Shown here: positions 60,301-64,000 of the stretch, one piece after another
Numbering within the stretch: position 1 is the stretch's first letter
Layout of the letters: each line of letters begins with the position of its first letter
Source: Acanthochromis polyacanthus
Taxonomy: Eukaryota; Chordata; Actinopteri; Pomacentridae
Reading direction: 5' to 3'
Assembly (NCBI RefSeq): GCF_021347895.1
Contig: NC_067121.1
Location: forward strand, 18,115,962-18,179,961
Length of the DNA: 64,000 bases
Notes under the pieces: model-generated
Told to the model about the DNA's origin: nothing
What the model saw: the letters and a program-made list of their open reading frames with translations, nothing else
The model's database searches: none
Made by a program: the position numbers and the translations under genes

Positions 60301-63300
60301 CTTCAAAAACTTCGTGGTTTGCAGCAGTCGATTTGTGGTAGGGTCACAATCATGTGATCATCAGCAGGCAGCTGACGTATCTTTTGTTGTCATAGTTACA
60401 GTGATGTCGTACCGCTATCTCGCAATGATACAGAACTCTTTAACAAATCCGTGGATCCAGACTGCAAGCCACATGACTGCCAAAATCTAATCTGTTGGTC
60501 CTTGTGTCATTTCTGACCTTCTCTGAAAATTATATTCAAATCTGTTTTGAGTAATGTTGCTGACAGACAGACAAACCAATGCTGATCATCATGTAACTCC
60601 ACCGAGGCTCCGCCACCCTGGTAGACTAAAAAATATAAATTTTGTGGCCAGTTTAACCTTTGAGGCACGGTAAACTTGAAATAAGAAAATGTTTTGGTGT
60701 CACAGAATCTTTTTCTTTTGTTCCTCAAAAAACAGAAGAAGAAACTTTCAAAAGTGGTTTCTGCTATACTCATTCAGCACATCGGTCTGTTTAACAGTGG
60801 CAGTATAAATAATTTATAAACAGCCTCTCTGAATAAACCTGACAAGTAGTCTCAGCATCACTTTTGGTTGGCCCTCTCCTTAGGTAACATCAGTGCTGTG
60901 GAATTCAGTCTGGAGGCCACCAATGACAGTAAAGTCATTGTCAGCATCAAGGATCCTCTGACCACTCTTCACGATCGTCATGGAAAGCAGTTCAGCATCA
61001 GAGATGTTCTCCGAAACGATCTCAAGTACAAGATTAGCTACCACAAGTCTGGAAGTACAGGAAAGGTACAGTAATGAGACCTGAACACCGACTCCAATAT
61101 GACTCACCCATACAAACACAAACACAACATTATGCTGAGAGGAGAAATCCTCATTTTGACTGTCAGATGGTAGTGTTTATTTTGTTCAAAACACTTCAGG
61201 TCTTTTAAAAAGCAGATCAGGATCTCCACCTTGAGGCAGAAGAGAAACATTTTGATGCCATGAAACTGTCTGGTATTATTGTCATGTCTGGGCCATGGTT
61301 TCAGGTGGAACAGTTTTGTTGTTTTTTTTTCACTAATTACAAGGTTTGCGGTTTGTTCCTAATGGGAGATTAGCCTCTGTCACATTAATGGGTGAAGGAG
61401 AAATACATTTTAAAGCAATGTTCAAAATGTGTATTATTAAATCATTAAAAGTTTTTTTTAAAACTGCAATTGTAATCCAGCCTTCCATTATCTATACACC
61501 ACTTTATCCTCTGTAGTGTAACAAGGGCTGGAGTCTATCACAGCTGATTTATGGTGAATGGACAATTTTGAATTACCAAATGACCATAGCATGTCTTTGG
61601 ACTGTGGGGTGAGAACCCCATGAGAACCCATGCAAGAACAGGGAAGCTGGGAATAGGCTAGCAGTGTCCCCTTTGGTTCTTAGGCTAATCTAATCTGCCG
61701 CCGACTGTAGCAATACATTTATTGACCACAGAAGACAATTGTCCTACCATCAAACTATTGCTTTAAAGGAACAAAATAACTACAAACTTCTTGTTGCTGT
61801 TAGTACTTATTCCTGCTTTGGAAAGAAAATACTGAGTTAATTAAAAGATAAAATGAAGATAGTAAGTGTAACGCTACATTATAACTACAGATGTAATTTT
61901 TAGATAAGATATATAAATTAGCAAACTCAAAAATTGTGTGTTAGATAGATGTAAACATAAGTGACTGTAATGTGTCTTATTTCTACCTGACAGAGAGACA
62001 TCATAAGTGATTCCAGTGTGGCAAATGTGTCGAAGCTGGATTCAGGAGAAAGTTACTGCTTCATAGTGGCAGCTTTCATCCCGTCCAGACCCAAAGCCAC
62101 CCAGCTGGGAACCTGGAGCACACAACAGTGCACTCATGTACATGGAGAGAACCTCCTACCAGGTGCACACCTTCTCAATACATTACACTGCACTACACTA
62201 CATCCCACTGCACAGGAGGTTGACTCCATGCAGTGCACTGTATAGAATGAAATCATAACTTACTCCAAACAGTCGCAACTTTAGAGCCACCTGCCTGATA
62301 TTTTGCAGGTCCCCTTTGTGCTGCCAGCTTGACATGACATGAACTTTACATGTCAACCCACATGTGATGCATATGGTCGCAAAACTCTTTTGCAATTAGA
62401 AATCAAATATTACGGCAAAGGCAGGACTACAGCCAGAGATTTAGAAGTAGAAAAGCACTCGGAGAGCACATTACTCCATTAAGCTTGTTCATTCCCCATA
62501 AGGCATTGTCAGAAATGCAGCATTTTTTATTAGTTATTGATGATCAGAAATCACATAGAATGTGGCCATTCAATATAGATGTACACACAAACAAAATGGC
62601 GAACTTCGCCGCATTCCTTGGCAGAGTAAAAAACAAGTCCTGTTTCTGGTCTTTTGGATAAAATCATTTGTCTAATGTGCTCAGAAGAATGACCACAATG
62701 TACATCAATAGAAAAAGCTATGAAAACTTTCTTGTCTATGTCTCATCCATGTGTATCCTTAGGCCTTCATTGCATAGCGTGGGTCATTGATTATCTGAGG
62801 TACACAGTTAAGCACTCAACTGGCATTCCTCAACGTTTTTGACTTTCTCTTGTCCAAATGTCAAAAATGCAACTCAAAGTCACAGGCTTCAATTTCAGGA
62901 AAAATTTTAGAGAAAAAACCCACATAATGAATGGCCAAATTAGATCTAATTCAACAGTTAAACAAAATACACACTGTCTTCCTTTCTGATAATTGATACA
63001 GAACATGTCTCCATGCAGAATCCAACAGATAATGCTTGAGATGAGGAAATAGAAAAAATTTAGAACTGCAAAAAGGCATGAAAGAAAATACCTTGCCACA
63101 CTACATTTAGCCTGTAGCTTTTTGAGATTTTATTTTTTGCTTTCTTTTATTTGAGTGTTGAGAATTAATTGGAACGGCTTCCTAAATAGCATTGATGGGC
63201 CTGTGCTGCTCTCTGCTGGACAACACAGACATGCACTACACTTCCTCACTTTGTTTTGTGGCTTCATTTTACTGTAATATGGCAAATGAAATGAAAGATT

Positions 63301-63819
63301 ACTCATTCAGCTATTATAGACACAAAGGAAATAACCATCATCAACCTTGTATTTTGTCAAATTTTGAAATAGGAAAGCACAAGGATAAAAACACATAACA
63401 TATAATACACATAACAATGTGTATTGATACATTTTAAACACGAGTCCTTTGTTTAGCTTGTTTTGAGTTAGACATGGTTCATATTTCATATAGGAAGAGC
63501 ACATGGTGTTAACAGCATGGCAACCTATACATCAAAATGTTGTTCTGTACAGCCTCTTCTGGTTAAAACTGTTACGTGCATGTAAAGTGATGAATGATTC
63601 AGCTAACTCTCTTACTGTGACTCTCCCTCAGATTTGAGACTTGAAACGTGGGTTGGTGTAGCCTTCATCCTGCTCACAGTCCTCATCATCATCATCACAG
63701 TGACTGTCCTCTGCTGCAGATGCCGCCAACAAAGAAACAGAACATTTCAAACATCTTACACCAAGTCAGCTGGGATAGACTGTAGCCCCCGCAACCCTAA
63801 TATGGATCAAGCGGTGTAG
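57101..63819 (+). CDS. f3: Tissue factor (coagulation factor III), complete, 7 coding exons
   Basis: Tissue factor is the membrane receptor and cofactor for factor VIIa that starts the extrinsic clotting cascade at the cell surface. Joining 57101-57197, 57782-57896, 59268-59357, 59460-59566, 60884-61065, 61994-62162 and 63632-63819 gives 315 residues with every intron GT..AG. Seen: signal peptide (about 11-32), first FN3-like domain (33-136) with a Cys pair in the SPDCSRISEAHCDLS segment, second domain (137-253) with a Cys pair (SYCFIV, TQQCTH), sequons NIS and NVS, a membrane helix about 260-282, and a tail starting CCRCRQQ. The Gly-Lys-Arg at the exon 5/6 junction lies where mammalian TF has the Lys165-Lys166 substrate-binding pair. 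The mammalian protein is about 295 residues. Odd points: an extra intron at 59358-59459, and a C-terminus derived from a dispersed repeat. Fish have f3a and f3b paralogues; I cannot say which this is. Confidence 0.93.
57211..57301 (+). repeat. (GATA)n microsatellite in f3 intron 1
   Basis: An uninterrupted 91-bp run of GATA begins 13 bp downstream of the exon 1 donor GT. Arrays this long and pure are normally length-polymorphic. Its closeness to the splice donor is worth noting. Confidence 0.98.
57782..57896 (+). CDS. f3: f3 exon 2: first half of domain 1
   Basis: Follows the acceptor TTTCATCCACAG and stops before GTGAGT; phase 1 in, phase 2 out. It encodes the first strands of the N-terminal FN3-like domain. 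The segments ENVHWVSLDFKTILSW and YTYSVLYS match the expected tissue factor pattern of a W-containing strand followed by YTV-type strand residues. The 115-nt length is close to mammalian exon 2. Confidence 0.9.
57905..58245 (+). repeat. CCCTAA-bearing dispersed repeat (type A) plus CA run, f3 intron 2
   Basis: Begins ACTATGTTTTTCTATCTTTG, contains several telomere-like CCCTAA units, then GGGGACC/GGTCCCC blocks, and ends in a (CA)n run at 58217-58242. The left two thirds match the element at 53308-53583 closely by eye, including CCATTGACTCCCATTCATAT and AACGTTTTTGCACTTTTAC. Confidence 0.8.
58476..58560 (-). repeat. LINE 3'-end fragment, f3 intron 2
   Basis: Read on the minus strand this gives CCTTGTATGTGAAAACCTAC, then TTGGCAATAAAACC and CTGATTCTG. 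That is the typical 3' end of fish non-LTR retrotransposons of the (ATTCTG)-tailed kind. Only the tail is present. Confidence 0.5.
58799..59222 (+). mobile_element. Tc1-like non-coding fragment, f3 intron 2
   Basis: Starts CACTACCAGTCAAAGGTTTG followed by GACACACCT. This is the terminal sequence of an abundant fish Tc1 element, and it continues with TACATTGTAGATTGTCACTG and 'AAAACTATGAATAAACACATG', the usual sub-terminal text. Part of the degraded transposase region follows in antisense (GAGGCAGTATGAG...). It lies wholly inside the intron between exons 2 and 3. Confidence 0.75.
59268..59357 (+). CDS. f3: f3 exon 3: middle of domain 1 (first part of the usual exon 3)
   Basis: 90 nt after acceptor TGTGTGACACCAG and before donor GTAGGA; phase 2 in and out. 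Encodes NGGDWTESPDCSRISEAHCD and onward. GDW occupies the position of the mammalian GDWKS motif, and the two cysteines match the domain 1 disulfide. Reading past the donor meets TAG immediately, so splicing here is required. Confidence 0.88.
59460..59566 (+). CDS. f3: f3 exon 4: end of domain 1 (second part of the usual exon 3)
   Basis: 107 nt between acceptor TTGTTTGACAG and donor GTAAGT; phase 2 in, phase 1 out. Encodes TYSADIQTEPPEMDY and the PEFNPYRES segment that leads into domain 2. In tissue factor the equivalent is the TYLARVFSYPAG..P.F.PY.ET region. With exon 3 it totals 197 nt, about the size of the single mammalian exon 3. Confidence 0.88.
59585..59850 (+). repeat. Diverged CCCTAA-type repeat (type B), f3 intron 4
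   Basis: Begins TATACTTCTATATATTTG and continues with CACAACTGTATGG, ACCATCACTG, AAATCAAGTCTGAACCCTCA and TGTCCTCATGTTCA. It then ends next to a CA run at 59837. The order of blocks matches the type B element at 53634-53910, but with more divergence. Confidence 0.6.
60228..60625 (+). repeat. Dispersed repeat 'AAGAAAAGCACTCAGAGAG', f3 intron 4
   Basis: Starts AAGAAAAGCACTCAGAGAGT and runs through GCTGCTCAGCTGTTGTATGA, CAATCATGTGATCATCAGCA, CAAAATCTAATCTGTTGGTC and ACAGACAGACAAAC. It aligns along its whole length with the copy at 56184-56590 in the same orientation. Family name not recognised. Confidence 0.8.
60884..61065 (+). CDS. f3: f3 exon 5: first half of domain 2
   Basis: 182 nt after acceptor CTCTCCTTAG and before GTACAG; phase 1 in, phase 0 out. 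It encodes the NISAVEFSLEATND strand, the DPLTTLHDRHGKQFSIRDV segment and the ISYHKSGSTGK strand. Mammalian tissue factor has equivalent text (V..EDERTL..., SIRDVFGKDLIYTLYYWK). Carries one N-glycosylation sequon (NIS). Confidence 0.92.
61482..61690 (+). repeat. Partial dispersed repeat (CCATTATCTATACACC type), f3 intron 5
   Basis: Contains CTTCCATTATCTATACACCA, GGGCTGGAGTCTATCACAGC and GTCTTTGGACTGTGGGGTGA. These are diagnostic blocks of the same repeat seen at 3831, 14161 and 35322. Internal deletions have removed the central part. Confidence 0.75.
61994..62162 (+). CDS. f3: f3 exon 6: second half of domain 2
   Basis: 169 nt between acceptor CTACCTGACAG and donor GTGCAC; phase 0 in, phase 1 out. 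Encodes NVSKLDSGESYCFIVAAFIP and STQQCTHVHGENLLPG. The SYCF...IPSR block followed by a second Cys is the conserved domain 2 disulfide region of tissue factor. Carries a second glycosylation sequon (NVS). Confidence 0.92.
62449..62632 (+). repeat. Internally deleted 'AAGAAAAGCACTC' repeat, f3 intron 6
   Basis: Starts AGAAAAGCACTCGGAGAGCA, jumps to TTCATTCCCCATAAGGCATT and GTCAGAAATGCAGCATT, and ends GCCGCATTCCTTGG. The internal blocks match the minus-strand copy at 19535-20175. Confidence 0.7.
63632..63819 (+). CDS. f3: f3 exon 7: membrane helix and cytoplasmic tail, stop from repeat
   Basis: Follows acceptor CTCTCCCTCAG with a phase 1 join and ends at TAG 63817-63819. It encodes DLRLETW, a 20-odd residue hydrophobic helix, and a juxtamembrane CCRCRQQRNR stretch. 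Cysteines at this position are candidate palmitoylation sites. From codon AAG at 63763 to the stop, the DNA is an antisense copy of a dispersed repeat, so residues 298-315 are repeat-derived. No AATAAA signal is seen before the window ends. Confidence 0.9.
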
Positions 63820-63834
63820 ATATGGATGGATGGA
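63763..63834 (-). repeat. Antisense dispersed-repeat fragment exonised in f3 exon 7
   Basis: Reverse-complemented, this stretch reads CCATCCATCCATATCTACAC, then CGCTTGATCCATATTAGGG, then TTGCGGGGGCTACAG and TCTATCCCAGCTGACTT. That is the 5' end of the repeat whose other copies start at 3831, 14161 and 35322, with roughly 85-90% identity by eye. It supplies the final 18 codons and the TAG stop of f3. Confidence 0.9.
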
Positions 63835-64000
63835 AATCTTACCTTATATTCTTTGTTCTCAGTGTATCAGTCCAGCTGCCTTCACATTGTTTTCTCTTTT
63901 GTTCAGACTTATCCCTCCGTCAGCCCACTTTTTCTCTAATGTTCTGCCGCAACAACAGTAAACTCACAACAGTAACTTTTGTTGATCAAAAGGTCTGGAA

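Overview
This window looks like nuclear DNA from a ray-finned fish. The evidence is a fish-like coagulation gene with small introns, many Tc1/mariner and hAT relics, tRNA-derived SINEs ending in the fish-type tail GGATAAAAGTGTCTGC, LINE 3' ends with (ATTCT)n tails, and long CA/GT, GATA and CTAT microsatellites. I see only one host protein-coding gene that I can name. No prokaryotic features, CRISPR arrays, rRNA genes or free-standing tRNA genes were seen.

Positions 57101-63819 (+) hold a complete coding sequence for tissue factor (coagulation factor III, f3). It has seven coding exons with GT/AG introns and encodes 315 residues: signal peptide, two fibronectin-III-like (class II cytokine receptor) domains, one membrane helix and a short cytoplasmic tail. 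Two points stand out. The region that is a single exon in the mammalian gene (about 197 nt) is split here by a 102-nt intron. The last 18 residues and the stop codon lie in an antisense fragment of a dispersed repeat that occurs several more times in this window. The f3 introns also carry a GATA microsatellite, a Tc1-derived fragment, two CCCTAA-bearing repeats and dispersed repeats.

Positions 1-57000 are a gene-poor, transposon-rich flank. By region: 1.8-2.4 kb, a short inverted-repeat element with a 9-bp target duplication and an antisense RecQ-helicase-like fragment; 4.6-5.25 kb, a LINE reverse transcriptase fragment; 6.6-9.06 kb, nested hAT elements including a BED zinc-finger ORF interrupted by another element; 10.5-21 kb, SINE/LINE/MITE debris and a LINE tail inserted into a MITE; 23.8-25.3 kb, a palindromic mariner derivative inserted in a hAT-like repeat; 26.0-28.0 kb, a decayed Tc1 followed by another hAT; 29.8-30.55 kb, a GC-rich block of unknown role; 34.0-35.1 kb, a large foldback element; 35.9-37.5 kb, a nearly intact Tc1 with long terminal repeats; 39-42.5 kb, a LINE tail, CA-bounded repeats and Tc1 pieces; 45-48 kb, Tc1/mariner fragments; 52-56 kb, a SINE, a CA-rich repeat cluster and a TTAA-flanked element.

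All calls come from reading the sequence and from remembered family features. No alignment or database search was run, and transposon boundaries are accurate to a few bases only where terminal repeats and target duplications are quoted.
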